Assembly: GCF_014861395.1 (NCBI RefSeq)
Contig: NZ_RRYV01000013.1
Span: 1 to 41,940 of the forward strand
Reading direction: 5' to 3'
Source of the DNA: Psychrobacter sp. FME13
GTDB taxonomy: Bacteria > Pseudomonadota > Gammaproteobacteria > Pseudomonadales > Moraxellaceae
Length of the DNA stretch: 41,940 bases
This document shows, one piece after another, positions 1-9,756 of this stretch. How positions within the stretch are numbered: the stretch's first letter is position 1; every line of letters starts with the position of its first letter. The notes under the pieces were generated by a model, which ran no database searches, was not told the origin of the DNA, and saw only the letters and a program-made list of their open reading frames with translations. The position numbers and the translations under genes are program-made.

Positions 1-176
1 CGGCCTTATCAGAGAGTACTTGCCTAAGGGTTGTGACTTTAGACAAGTCTCTGATGATGAGATGCAGGACATTGAGAACAAATTAAACAACAGACCAAGA
101 AAACGATTAGGGTTTAAGACGCCTATGCAGGCGTTCTATAATATTAATTAGCGTTGCACTTGGTGTGTTAATCTAA
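1..176 (+). mobile_element. Right end of an IS30-family insertion sequence (boundary approximate)
   Basis: The transposase stop lies at 151. Homology to the downstream lipoprotein paralogue starts at about 180, so the IS right inverted repeat must lie in roughly 152-176. The left end is outside the window, so the inverted repeat and the target duplication could not be confirmed. Confidence 0.6.
2..151 (+). CDS. IS30-family transposase, C-terminal 49 residues (5' end outside window)
   Basis: The window opens inside a reading frame that runs from base 2 to a TAG stop at 149-151. The encoded tail contains NNRPRKRLGFKTPMQAFYN, the very characteristic C-terminal motif of IS30-family DDE transposases (N-x-RPRK-x-LG-x-x-TP). 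IS30 enzymes cut and rejoin transposon ends in the cytoplasm. Only the tail is present, so it cannot be judged whether the full gene is intact to the left. The element ends just downstream and abuts a decapitated lipoprotein gene, which suggests that its insertion caused the truncation. Family assignment is confident; the exact element is not recognised. Confidence 0.88.
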   Translation, partial: GLIREYLPKGCDFRQVSDDEMQDIENKLNNRPRKRLGFKTPMQAFYNIN

Positions 177-389
177 GAAATAAATATTGAGCCTAAAAGT
201 AAGAAATATTTTACTTTAAAAAATGGACAAAAAATATGTCTAAATTCTAACAATCCTAATTTAGAAAAAACTATTTACACACCTTTAAACAAGCAATCAT
301 TGTCAGTCTCAATTGCTGGCATAGATGACAAAAATGAAATCTCGATAATTTTTTACAAAAAATTTGACTATCCTTACCTAGTTGAGTAA
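177..389 (+). pseudogene. 5'-truncated paralogue of the next lipoprotein gene
   Basis: An open frame from 177 to the TAA at 387-389 has no start codon or signal peptide. It encodes about 70 residues that align end to end with the C-terminal part of the protein at 404-925: KNGQKICLNSNNPNLEKT here against RDGQKICLNSNNPNLEQI there, and later FDYPYLVE against FNYPYTPE. It is therefore the 3' remnant of a tandem duplicate. The break coincides with the right end of the IS30-family element, so insertion or IS-mediated deletion is the likely cause. It has no predicted function of its own, but its stop is followed at once by the AAGGAA ribosome-binding site of the intact copy. Confidence 0.8.
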
Positions 390-403
390 TAAGGAATTTC
401 TAG

Positions 404-925
404 ATGCTATTATTGATACGAAAAAGTAGAATAAGGTGTTTAGATCGAGTAATGAATTCTTATATATTCAATATACTTAAAATAATATTCGTGCTATCAA
501 CAACTAGTCTTCTTGGATGTTTCCAAGACTATCCTACGCATAGCCCTCCTATCGAAGGAAGTATTGATATATCGAAAAACAGCAAAGGTGATTTATGTTT
601 TATGCCAATATTCAGTTCTGCCGTCGTTATGGAAAATCCTATAATTTTTAATTATATTAAAATGGAAGAGCTTGCTATATTGGATCCGAATGCTGAAATA
701 AGTGATCATGTCAAAATACAGATTAAACCCAAGAATAAAAATTATTTCAGTTTGAGAGATGGGCAAAAAATATGTTTAAACTCTAATAATCCTAATTTAG
801 AACAAATTACTTATTCTAAGTTAGATAGGCAATTGTTAATAGTTTCAATTGGAGGTTTAGACGATAAGAAAGATCATTTTATAAGTTTTCAAAAAGAGTT
901 TAATTATCCTTATACACCTGAGTGA
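404..925 (+). CDS. Small predicted lipoprotein, possibly immunity-type periplasmic lipoprotein
   Basis: The product has 173 residues. ATG 404 has a good AAGGAA site seven bases upstream. A second ATG at 452 gives a more conventional lipoprotein start (MNSYIFNILKIIF, then lipobox SLLGC). The mature part begins DYPTHSPPIEG and carries short beta-type motifs (GDLCFMP, GQKICLNSN, VSIGGLDD). From memory, the 'PPIEG...CF' layout with a C-terminal GQ-x-IC-L motif resembles small Moraxellaceae lipoproteins that have been called putative T6SS immunity proteins; this is weak recall, not a search result. A truncated tandem copy lies upstream, which fits birth-and-death evolution of immunity or surface genes. 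The coding sequence is visibly more A+T-rich than the core genes of the window, hinting at horizontal origin. The function is not established. Confidence 0.7.
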   Translation: MLLLIRKSRIRCLDRVMNSYIFNILKIIFVLSTTSLLGCFQDYPTHSPPIEGSIDISKNSKGDLCFMPIFSSAVVMENPIIFNYIKMEELAILDPNAEISDHVKIQIKPKNKNYFSLRDGQKICLNSNNPNLEQITYSKLDRQLLIVSIGGLDDKKDHFISFQKEFNYPYTPE

Positions 926-995
926 CAACTATCCTTCCATCGGCAGACTGATAGGCGATACGTAGGTAAGCTAATAATCAGAAAGGTATAACCTA

Positions 996-1688
996 ATGCA
1001 AAAAAAAGTTTTCACTCTGTTGACCCTCATCCTACTGACGTCTTGCATGGCTAACAATGATCCTAATCAGGATCAGGCCAGTGATGCTCCTACTGAAAAA
1101 CATGACAGCTCAAAAATAAATAATGAGCAAACTATAGAAGAAAAAGAGCAAGTAGTTGACGAACGTGAAGATAATGAAGCCGTTCTACGTCACTTTGTAA
1201 AACAATGGAAGAAACCCATGAGTCCTGATGAAAAAGCAAGAAATTATCAATTTTTACTCGAGCTTAGTAAAAAGGGAGATATAAATTTTACCAAAAAAAA
1301 TTATAGTAAGGCATGGTACGAATATAGTACAGGCTCCATTTACTATCCCTCTCCGAGGGTATTGGTAAAATCAGGAGACGCTTTAATATTAGCGTATATT
1401 AGTTCTTCATTCACAATCTGTAAATGTACTCCAAGTGATATAAACGACATGCCAAAAGAGACAAGCATGAAAACTGTTGAATTAGATTACTTAAGATATA
1501 GAATAGACAGAGAGTATGGTGTAGCGCTTGCTCTCAACCGTTATTCTAAGATAGATTATAAAAACGAGCAGCGTTTAAGCAAGGAAGAAGAGCAGCAGTT
1601 AGTCGAAAAAATAGAGTGTCTAAACGAGAAGCTTGACTTTGAAGCTGAGTCAGCTGACGTATCTATTTTGGCGCCATGTGTTGGTTGA
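996..1688 (+). CDS. Lipoprotein with TPR-like segment, probably frameshifted near its 3' end
   Basis: The 230 codons begin with a clear lipoprotein signal (MQKKVFTLLTLILLTSC, lipobox LTSC). A charged, low-complexity linker rich in D, E, Q and N follows (about residues 20-60). After it comes a segment that looks like a tetratricopeptide unit (NYSKAWYEYSTGSIYYPSPR, about 103-122). The frame stops at 1686-1688, but the +1 frame continues from 1684 with 29 sensible codons (VDKFQKEVDCIPVPEGKTYE and so on) to a TAG at 1771-1773, just before the ribosome-binding site of the next gene. One extra base around 1683-1685 would explain this, so the ancestral gene probably spanned 996-1773. The C-terminal cysteines may pair in the periplasm. 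The family is not recognised. It lies 70 bp after the preceding lipoprotein gene, and co-transcription is plausible. Confidence 0.7.
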   Translation: MQKKVFTLLTLILLTSCMANNDPNQDQASDAPTEKHDSSKINNEQTIEEKEQVVDEREDNEAVLRHFVKQWKKPMSPDEKARNYQFLLELSKKGDINFTKKNYSKAWYEYSTGSIYYPSPRVLVKSGDALILAYISSSFTICKCTPSDINDMPKETSMKTVELDYLRYRIDREYGVALALNRYSKIDYKNEQRLSKEEEQQLVEKIECLNEKLDFEAESADVSILAPCVG

Positions 1689-1793
1689 TAAATTTCAAAA
1701 AGAGGTCGATTGCATACCCGTACCAGAAGGTAAAACGTATGAGCAAGTGAGTCCAAATCAGCCGATTAAATAGTATTTTCTACTGGAGTTTTA

Positions 1794-2699
1794 ATGTATC
1801 AAAAAAGAATCACACCTTTAATTCAGCCTTTACTACTAACGACACTGCTATCCAGTAGTTTGATAACTGCTGCTTGTTCAGCGGAGTCTTCAAACACACC
1901 TATATTATCTAATCAAAGCACCCCTGCTGAAATATATAAACTCGGACTAGCCTACTATGAGGGCGACTCGGTTCCTCAAAACTATGATAAAGCTTTTGAA
2001 CTGTTTCAAAAAGCTGCTAACCAGAAGTACTCTGATGCTCAATTTAATCTTGGTGTTATGTACGAAAACGGCATAGGCATTGATCAAAACTATGAAAAAG
2101 CAATGCAATGGTATTTGTTAGCAGCTGATAATGGAGACTTTGAGGATCAAAATAATATAGGCTCACTATACTATTTTGGCAAAGGCGTAGATCAGAACTA
2201 TGATAAAGCTTTTGAATGGTACAAAAAAGCTGCTGATCAAGGGGTAGGTGTAGCACAACTTAATATGGGTGGTCTCTATGAGAACGGTTATGGTGTGCCG
2301 CAAGACTGTGACACAGCTTTTGAATGGTATACATTGGCAGCTGACAATGGAGACTTTGATGCCCAAAATAATCTTGGCACTTTTTATGAAAACGGCTACA
2401 GCGTACCGCAAGACTATGATAAGGCTTTAGAGTGGTATACCAAAGCCGCTGATCAAGGTTTAGATTTAGCACAACTTAACATCGGTGGTCTCTACGAGAA
2501 TGGCAACGGCGTGCCGCAAGATTATGACACAGCTTTTGAGTGGTATCAAAAGGCAGCTGATCAAGGCAACCAAGAAGCCAGCAATCGCATCGGTAGATTA
2601 GTCATGAATGATAAAATCGACGATACAGGCATTACTATCTACAGCACTCAAGAAACGGGTCTCACATTGGGTGATCTTGAGGGCAGCTTGAGCGAATAG
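1794..2699 (+). CDS. Sel1-repeat lipoprotein
   Basis: The product has 301 residues. The N-terminus is a lipoprotein-type signal ending in ITAAC (about residues 24-28), so the protein should be anchored in the envelope facing the periplasm. From about residue 45 to 260 it consists of six consecutive 36-residue Sel1-like repeats (consensus A-x-x-x-LG-x-x-YENG-x-GVPQDYD-x-A-x-E-W-Y-x-K-A-A-D-Q-G), followed by a short unrelated tail. Sel1 repeats form alpha-solenoids that bind partner proteins. Some bacterial Sel1 proteins act as regulators or as immunity proteins to secreted effectors, but no partner is evident here. The start has a TGGAG site at good spacing. The gene follows the probably frameshifted lipoprotein gene by about 20 bp and is convergent with the minus-strand gene after it. 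Confidence 0.85.
   Translation: MYQKRITPLIQPLLLTTLLSSSLITAACSAESSNTPILSNQSTPAEIYKLGLAYYEGDSVPQNYDKAFELFQKAANQKYSDAQFNLGVMYENGIGIDQNYEKAMQWYLLAADNGDFEDQNNIGSLYYFGKGVDQNYDKAFEWYKKAADQGVGVAQLNMGGLYENGYGVPQDCDTAFEWYTLAADNGDFDAQNNLGTFYENGYSVPQDYDKALEWYTKAADQGLDLAQLNIGGLYENGNGVPQDYDTAFEWYQKAADQGNQEASNRIGRLVMNDKIDDTGITIYSTQETGLTLGDLEGSLSE
1926..2573 (+). repeat. Six tandem 108-bp units encoding Sel1 repeats, with a 216-bp higher-order period
   Basis: The 36-codon protein repeat is mirrored in the DNA. Alternate units are much more alike than neighbours. For example, GCACAACTTAA plus the following GGTGGTCTCTA occurs at 2253 and again at 2469, and GCAGCTGA-AATGGAGACTTTGA occurs at 2121 and 2337. Both pairs are exactly 216 bp apart. 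This indicates a fairly recent duplication of a two-repeat block. Confidence 0.8.
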
Positions 2700-2731
2700 A
2701 GATCGTTCTATTAGATATCAACTTAGGTAAC

Positions 2732-3688
2732 CTAACAGTCATATGCTTCGTGATACTCCATCTTAGACTTAATGATCTTTTCGATATGTCTGACGAATAT
2801 CTTGGTCTCGGGTCGACTATCTTCATCAACGATCAGCAAACCTCCTATCGAAACATAGCAGACGCCAGCAGACTTAGTAGGTAATAGATTGGTCCACTTA
2901 GAAAAAATATCATTCTCTAGTTGTACCGTTTGCCAGTAGTTCGATAAATAATAGTCACCTATCGTAGATTGCCACGTACAAACTTCAGACTCCGTGATAA
3001 CTGATTGAACTGCTAATGGCGTTTGAAACAGTGCCTCTTTGTGTAATCCATCGAATGCTCGGATGACGAAAGCAGCAGGATGGTTTGGGAACTCCTCTCT
3101 TTCTCTTGATCGAGGCATACTTTGTGCTTGCTTTGTCTGAAAAGACTCAATAGTACTCATATCAACCTGATCAGCCATTTCAGACTCCAGCTCACGTATA
3201 GGCTTTGAGTACAAGGAATCTAAAAGATCTATATCACTTAACGATATAGATAAAGAGCCAATAATTTTTTCGTTATCTTCCTCTCGTACACCGCCATACA
3301 TGCTAACGCCAATAACACAATTATCAAATGCCCATTCACAGTGCTCTACTACATTATCACTATAGTAATGGCTATCAGAGAAATAGTTTGACCCCGGACC
3401 TAAATACGCTATAAGTTTTTTAATAACCTGTTGCCTATTAAATAGTTGTGCTGGGATATTGATCCATATTGAATCAATCAATCGGTCGTCATCTGCTGCA
3501 CTAAAATGACAGTAAGCAACGTTGAGAGACCAAAACTTAGCTAATTTTATAGTTACTATTTTAGGCATATAACTTTCTTCATAAGAGCGAGTTACCGTAT
3601 CTTTTTCAGGAAGCTGAGCTTTTATATCAGATAACTTATCACCCCATTTAAATGTCACATCACCGAATAGAAATTCGTTTTTTCTCAT
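2732..3688 (-). CDS. Uncharacterised cytoplasmic protein, 318 aa
   Basis: I do not recognise this family. The protein lacks a signal peptide or membrane segment. It begins MRKNEFLFGDVTFKWGDKLS, with an N-terminal region (1-150) rich in aromatic residues and beta-like strands, then an acidic, polar linker (about 165-210). A second domain starts around residue 215 (FVIRAFDGLHKEALFQTPL) and ends in a Lys/His-rich helix. Its length, two-part build and tryptophan-rich N-terminus are reminiscent of cytoplasmic immunity or Imm-type proteins, but no signature can be named. It is the only minus-strand gene of the islet, convergent with the Sel1 gene (32 bp between stops) and divergent from the LprI-like gene. 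A plausible start is the ATG at 3686-3688, preceded on its strand by AAAAGAGA. Confidence 0.65.
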   Translation of the reverse strand: MRKNEFLFGDVTFKWGDKLSDIKAQLPEKDTVTRSYEESYMPKIVTIKLAKFWSLNVAYCHFSAADDDRLIDSIWINIPAQLFNRQQVIKKLIAYLGPGSNYFSDSHYYSDNVVEHCEWAFDNCVIGVSMYGGVREEDNEKIIGSLSISLSDIDLLDSLYSKPIRELESEMADQVDMSTIESFQTKQAQSMPRSREREEFPNHPAAFVIRAFDGLHKEALFQTPLAVQSVITESEVCTWQSTIGDYYLSNYWQTVQLENDIFSKWTNLLPTKSAGVCYVSIGGLLIVDEDSRPETKIFVRHIEKIIKSKMEYHEAYDC

Positions 3689-3817
3689 GAATGTCTCTTT
3701 TAAGATACTGTATAGTCATAATGATATACTTATGTCTATTATTAAGAAAGCTGTTAGGAAGTCTCTAGATTAGATATTAAGCCATTTACAAAAACATCTT
3801 CTAGCAATGAGAACACT

Positions 3818-4591
3818 ATGAAAAATCTACTCGTAGCGATACTAAGTATTTTGGGTACTTGCCTACTATCTACGCCTGCAAATGCAGCAAGTTTTGATTG
3901 CAACAAAGCTGCTACTTGGGTAGAAAAAACCATTTGCAAAAGTCCTGAGCTTTCTAAGCTTGATGACACAATGGCAAAAAAATATAAAAGCAATCTTGCT
4001 ACTTCTTCTGATTATGAAGACAGCACAGCTTTTAAAAATAGAACTATTGCGAATCAACGCACATGGCTCATGTTTCAGCGTGATACCTGTAAAAGTGAAG
4101 AATGTCTGATACGCGAGTATAAAGAATATATCGAAGAGCAAACCAATTACGGTGTGGCTTGGAGTTTTTCAGATGAGCTAAGTCGTTCTGATTTACCGAG
4201 CAAAAGTGCCTTTGGGGATTTTTCTCAAACCTCTCAAATCTCAATATATAATTCAGAAACGCAGAAATGGGAAGATACAGGAGAAGCAACAAACACGGTA
4301 TCAATTCATAGTGTCGCTAATAAGCCTCACCTTTCCATTATCGAGGGCGTTTTGATTTTTACCAATGCGCATATCTGTGATTTGGGAGAAAGCAAAGCCA
4401 TATGGTCAGAGAATCATTGGGTCATAAACGATGATCAGCCAGATCAAAGCGTTGATCTGCGTTTATATCCAGCAATTTATCAAGGTAAGAATCAATTGTT
4501 ATTAAGAGACATGGACGACCAATATAGAAAACTGCACTGCGGTATGCGAGGGTATTTTGACGGGATTGTGTTGAAACGTGGGGTGAGTTAG
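3818..4591 (+). CDS. Secreted LprI/DUF1311-type protein with extra C-terminal domain
   Basis: The product has 257 residues. It opens with a Sec signal peptide (MKNLLVAILSILGTCLL, likely cleaved after ANA at about 24). Residues 25-110 match the lysozyme-inhibitor LprI / DUF1311 pattern: FDCNKAATWVEKTIC, PELSKLDDTMAKKY, then an arginine/glutamine stretch with WL and CKSEECLIREY. The four cysteines of that domain are present and should form two disulphides in the periplasm. Residues 125-257 form a second, unassigned domain (ends CGMRGYFDGIVLKRG). Mycobacterial LprI was reported to inhibit lysozyme, but many DUF1311 proteins have no proven role, so an inhibitor function is inference. The start has GCAATGAGAA upstream, a modest site. 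It closes the accessory islet. Confidence 0.8.
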   Translation: MKNLLVAILSILGTCLLSTPANAASFDCNKAATWVEKTICKSPELSKLDDTMAKKYKSNLATSSDYEDSTAFKNRTIANQRTWLMFQRDTCKSEECLIREYKEYIEEQTNYGVAWSFSDELSRSDLPSKSAFGDFSQTSQISIYNSETQKWEDTGEATNTVSIHSVANKPHLSIIEGVLIFTNAHICDLGESKAIWSENHWVINDDQPDQSVDLRLYPAIYQGKNQLLLRDMDDQYRKLHCGMRGYFDGIVLKRGVS

Positions 4592-4650
4592 GTTTGCTAA
4601 TTTAAAATTAGACTTCGCTGAACATTTTCAAATCGGCAGGTTTTTTATAC

Positions 4651-4687
4651 AAAAAAGGCAGCAAGGTAAACAACCTCGCCACCTTTA
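4651..4687 (-). terminator. Intrinsic terminator downstream of fadH
   Basis: On the minus strand, a stem of about 14 bp with three G-U wobbles (AGGTGGCGAGGT pairing with ACCTTGCTGCCT, loop TGTTT) is followed by six T. It sits 17 bp after the fadH stop. Confidence 0.75.
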
Positions 4688-4703
4688 TGTTTTGATCTAA
4701 TAT

Positions 4704-7143
<2,440 letters not shown>

Positions 7144-8808
7144 ATGACAGACTTCCACACTGGTCTTGGCAAAAATGCGGCCAACCATCAACCACTAACC
7201 CCTATTGACTTCATTATTCGCAGTGCGCAGGTGTACCCTGACAAGACTGCCATCATCTACGACGATCTAGAACACAACAACCTTACTCAAACATGGCAAC
7301 AGACCTATGATCGTTGCAGGCAGTTAGCTGATGGACTACGCAAACTGGGGGTTGATAAAAATGATACGGTGGCAGTAATGATGCCGAATACGCCAGCGAT
7401 GATCGAATGTGCCTTTGGCGTACCCATGTCAGGTGGCGTGCTCTGTACTTTAAATACCCGACTCGACATCAATGCCCTCACCTTTTGTCTGCAGCACTCA
7501 GAGGCTAAAGTTCTCATTTTAGACAGTGAGTTTGCTGAGTATGCCGAGATTATCGATGAAACTTTTCCCAACTTAATCGTCATTCATGCGACAGACACTG
7601 CCATCAAGGTCGAACGATTTGGACAAATGAGCTATGAGGAATTGGTTGCTAGCGCTGACAGTTTAGACAACTGGGAAAAACCATTAGACGAATGGGACGC
7701 GGTTGCACTGAATTATACCTCTGGTACAACAGGCAAGCCCAAAGGGGTGGTCTACCATCATCGTGGTGCCACACTAAATGCCGTCTCTAATATTTTAGAT
7801 TGGGATATGCCCAAGCATCCGATGTATCTCTGGACGCTACCACTGTTTCATTGTAATGGTTGGTGTTTTCCGTGGACTATTGCAGAGCGTGCTGGTGTCA
7901 ATGTCTGCTTGCGCAGGATAGATGCAGACTTGATTTTACAGCTGATTGCTAAGTATAAAGTCAGCCATTATTGTTCAGCACCTGTGGTACATAATATGAT
8001 TGCAGGCGGCAAACCTGAATATAAACAGGCGATTACCCATCAAGTCAATGGCTGGGTCGCTGGGGCACCACCATCTGAAACCATGCTAGCGGCAATGGAG
8101 AAAATGGGCTTTCATATTTCTCACGTTTATGGCCTCACAGAAGTATATGGGCCAGTGACGGTCTGTGCAGAGCAAGAAGACTGGGATGAGATAGATGTCG
8201 CCGCTCGTGCCCAGAAAAAATCACGCCAAGGGGTAATATCTCACCTCATGACGGGATTTGAAGTGTTCAAACAAGGTACCACTGAGCCCGTCACAGCCAA
8301 TGGTGAAGAGATGGGCGAGCTAGCACTGCGTGGTAATATGGTGATGAAAGGTTATCTTAAAAGCCGTAAAGCCACCGAAGATGCCTTTGCTGATGGCTGG
8401 TTTCGTACGGGTGACTTGGGTGTCAAATACCCTGATGGCTACATCAAAATCATGGACAGGCTTAAAGACATCATCATCTCAGGCGGTGAAAACATCTCTA
8501 GTATCGAAGTCGAAAATGTTCTGTATAAAATGCCTGAAATTGAAAGCTGTGCCGTCGTTGCCGCACCACATGATAAATGGGGTGAAGTACCCGTTGCCTT
8601 TATTGAAATTCATGCAGGCAATACTTTACAACGCGACACCGTGATGGAACATTGCAAGCAACATTTAGCAAGCTTTAAAGTACCAAAATATATTATCTTT
8701 GCTGAAATACCAAAGACCAGTACTGGTAAAGTACAAAAATTTGAACTGCGCCATGCAGCCAAATCATTGGCACACGAAACACCAAAAGTCACGGCTAGCG
8801 CTCAATAA
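7144..8808 (+). CDS. Acyl-CoA synthetase (AMP-forming, ANL superfamily)
   Basis: The 554-residue cytoplasmic enzyme activates a carboxylic acid to its acyl-CoA through an acyl-adenylate. The ATP-binding P-loop motif YTSGTTGKPKG is at about 191-201. YGLTEVYGP is the substrate/adenine motif A5, GWFRTGDLG is motif A7, and the C-terminal PKTSTGKVQK supplies the catalytic lysine of motif A10. The shape (about 550 residues, FHCNGWCFPW in the acyl pocket) is that of the medium-chain / AAE3- and DmdB-like branch rather than FadD or acetyl-CoA synthetase. The exact acid cannot be read from sequence. Its location divergent from fadH supports a role in fatty-acid use. The start is supported by AAAGGA upstream. 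Confidence 0.9.
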   Translation: MTDFHTGLGKNAANHQPLTPIDFIIRSAQVYPDKTAIIYDDLEHNNLTQTWQQTYDRCRQLADGLRKLGVDKNDTVAVMMPNTPAMIECAFGVPMSGGVLCTLNTRLDINALTFCLQHSEAKVLILDSEFAEYAEIIDETFPNLIVIHATDTAIKVERFGQMSYEELVASADSLDNWEKPLDEWDAVALNYTSGTTGKPKGVVYHHRGATLNAVSNILDWDMPKHPMYLWTLPLFHCNGWCFPWTIAERAGVNVCLRRIDADLILQLIAKYKVSHYCSAPVVHNMIAGGKPEYKQAITHQVNGWVAGAPPSETMLAAMEKMGFHISHVYGLTEVYGPVTVCAEQEDWDEIDVAARAQKKSRQGVISHLMTGFEVFKQGTTEPVTANGEEMGELALRGNMVMKGYLKSRKATEDAFADGWFRTGDLGVKYPDGYIKIMDRLKDIIISGGENISSIEVENVLYKMPEIESCAVVAAPHDKWGEVPVAFIEIHAGNTLQRDTVMEHCKQHLASFKVPKYIIFAEIPKTSTGKVQKFELRHAAKSLAHETPKVTASAQ

Positions 8809-8836
8809 AGCGGTAATTTATTAAATTACAACTCAT

Positions 8837-8869
8837 AAAAAGGTCAGCTATATATAGCTGACCTTTTTT
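8837..8869 (+). terminator. Intrinsic terminator after the acyl-CoA synthetase gene
   Basis: A near-perfect hairpin (AAAGGTCAGCTA, short loop, TAGCTGACCTTT) is followed by a T run. It lies 28 bp beyond the stop codon. Confidence 0.88.
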
Positions 8870-8877
8870 GCGAACAC

Positions 8878-9146
8878 TAGGGCGTGTTGAACATTCAAAT
8901 GTTAGGACTGCTGATCGCTAAAATTGCACCAAACTAGGCGCAAACCGACGATAATATCGAGATCTTAGCTAGGCTTGCAACAACGTTTGGGGTGATTTTA
9001 GCATCAGCCCTTTGGGGCAGTACTCTTTTTTGCCAATATATGGCGAAATTGTTTAACCTAGAATGACTAGGCATCAAAAATTTCACTGCATATTGTCTAA
9101 AAAATAGTCACTGCCAGCACCACATTTGAATGTTCAACACGCCCTA
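8878..9146. mobile_element. MITE-like element with perfect 24-bp terminal inverted repeats
   Basis: The segment begins TAGGGCGTGTTGAACATT at 8878 and ends with its exact complement (AATGTTCAACACGCCCTA) at 9146. The match covers 24 bp on each side, 8878-8901 and 9123-9146. The 269-bp unit has no ORF. A TA dinucleotide borders the GGG...CCC core on both sides, as in IS630/Tc1-type elements that duplicate TA. Further imperfect inverted repeats lie inside: CTGATCGCTAAAAT near 8908 and ATTTTAGCATCAG near 8995. A single related end occurs at 32570-32600. It is most likely a non-autonomous element mobilised by a transposase encoded elsewhere. Confidence 0.82.
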
Positions 9147-9264
9147 ACCTATTTATACTGTAATTGGTTCAATATAATTTGGAGATAAAGAAGCCAAGTA
9201 AAAGCACTCCAAATAGTAGACTAAGCGAGGCTGTTTGAGCGCTAGTTTATAGAGAACTCATCTA

Positions 9265-9684
9265 TCAGCCCAGTTTGGGCTCAAGCCATTGATAAATCAA
9301 CATACCGATGATCATGGCGGGGATAAAGACATAAGCCTGCCATTGCCCTGTGCCAAGCAGCACAATACCTGGTCCTGGGCAGATACCCACCAAACCCCAA
9401 CCGATACCAAACAGCATCGCGCCGATGAGGAGCTTTTTATTAATCACCGTTTTGCTCGGCAGTTCTATCATTGTACCGATCCAGCTAGTCTGTTGGCGCT
9501 TGGCAAGTTGCACACCAACGATTGCCACGATTAATCCACCGCCCATAACCAATGCAAGGGAGATATCCCATGCACCAAAGATATCTAGAAACCCTTGTAC
9601 TTTCACAGGATCAGTCATACCAGATATTAGCAATCCAAAGCCAAACAGCAACCCTGCCACTAATCCAATCAAATTTTTTAACAT
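9265..9684 (-). CDS. YeeE/YedE-family (DUF6691, PmpB-like) sulfur-transport membrane protein
   Basis: This half-size YeeE/YedE protein of 139 residues has about four hydrophobic segments. It begins with GLVAGLLFGFGLLISGMTDP, a motif typical of the family, and carries GWGLVGICPGPG (about 105-116), which contains the conserved cysteine-proline motif. Full-length YeeE/TsuA imports thiosulfate by passing it along conserved cysteines. Half-size pairs such as PmpA/PmpB are thought to form an equivalent channel for thiosulfate or related sulfur species in the inner membrane. The partner gene lies immediately upstream on the same strand (72 bp gap), so the two are very likely one operon. No sulfurtransferase or persulfide dioxygenase neighbour is seen in the window. 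The substrate is inferred from the family. Confidence 0.87.
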   Translation of the reverse strand: MLKNLIGLVAGLLFGFGLLISGMTDPVKVQGFLDIFGAWDISLALVMGGGLIVAIVGVQLAKRQQTSWIGTMIELPSKTVINKKLLIGAMLFGIGWGLVGICPGPGIVLLGTGQWQAYVFIPAMIIGMLIYQWLEPKLG

Positions 9685-9756
9685 TGTCGTTTCTCGCTAT
9701 TATTTCTTATCAATACAGCTTCTTATCAATACAGCTAAATACGGTCTTTGCCTTTT

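Noticed and set aside
1926..2573. Regular repeats that could suggest a CRISPR array
   Set aside because: They are coding Sel1 units with 108-bp period and no distinct spacers.
9177..9214. ATTTGGAG/CTCCAAAT inverted repeat after the MITE
   Set aside because: Loop is long (22 nt), no T run, and the position does not match a terminator for any gene.
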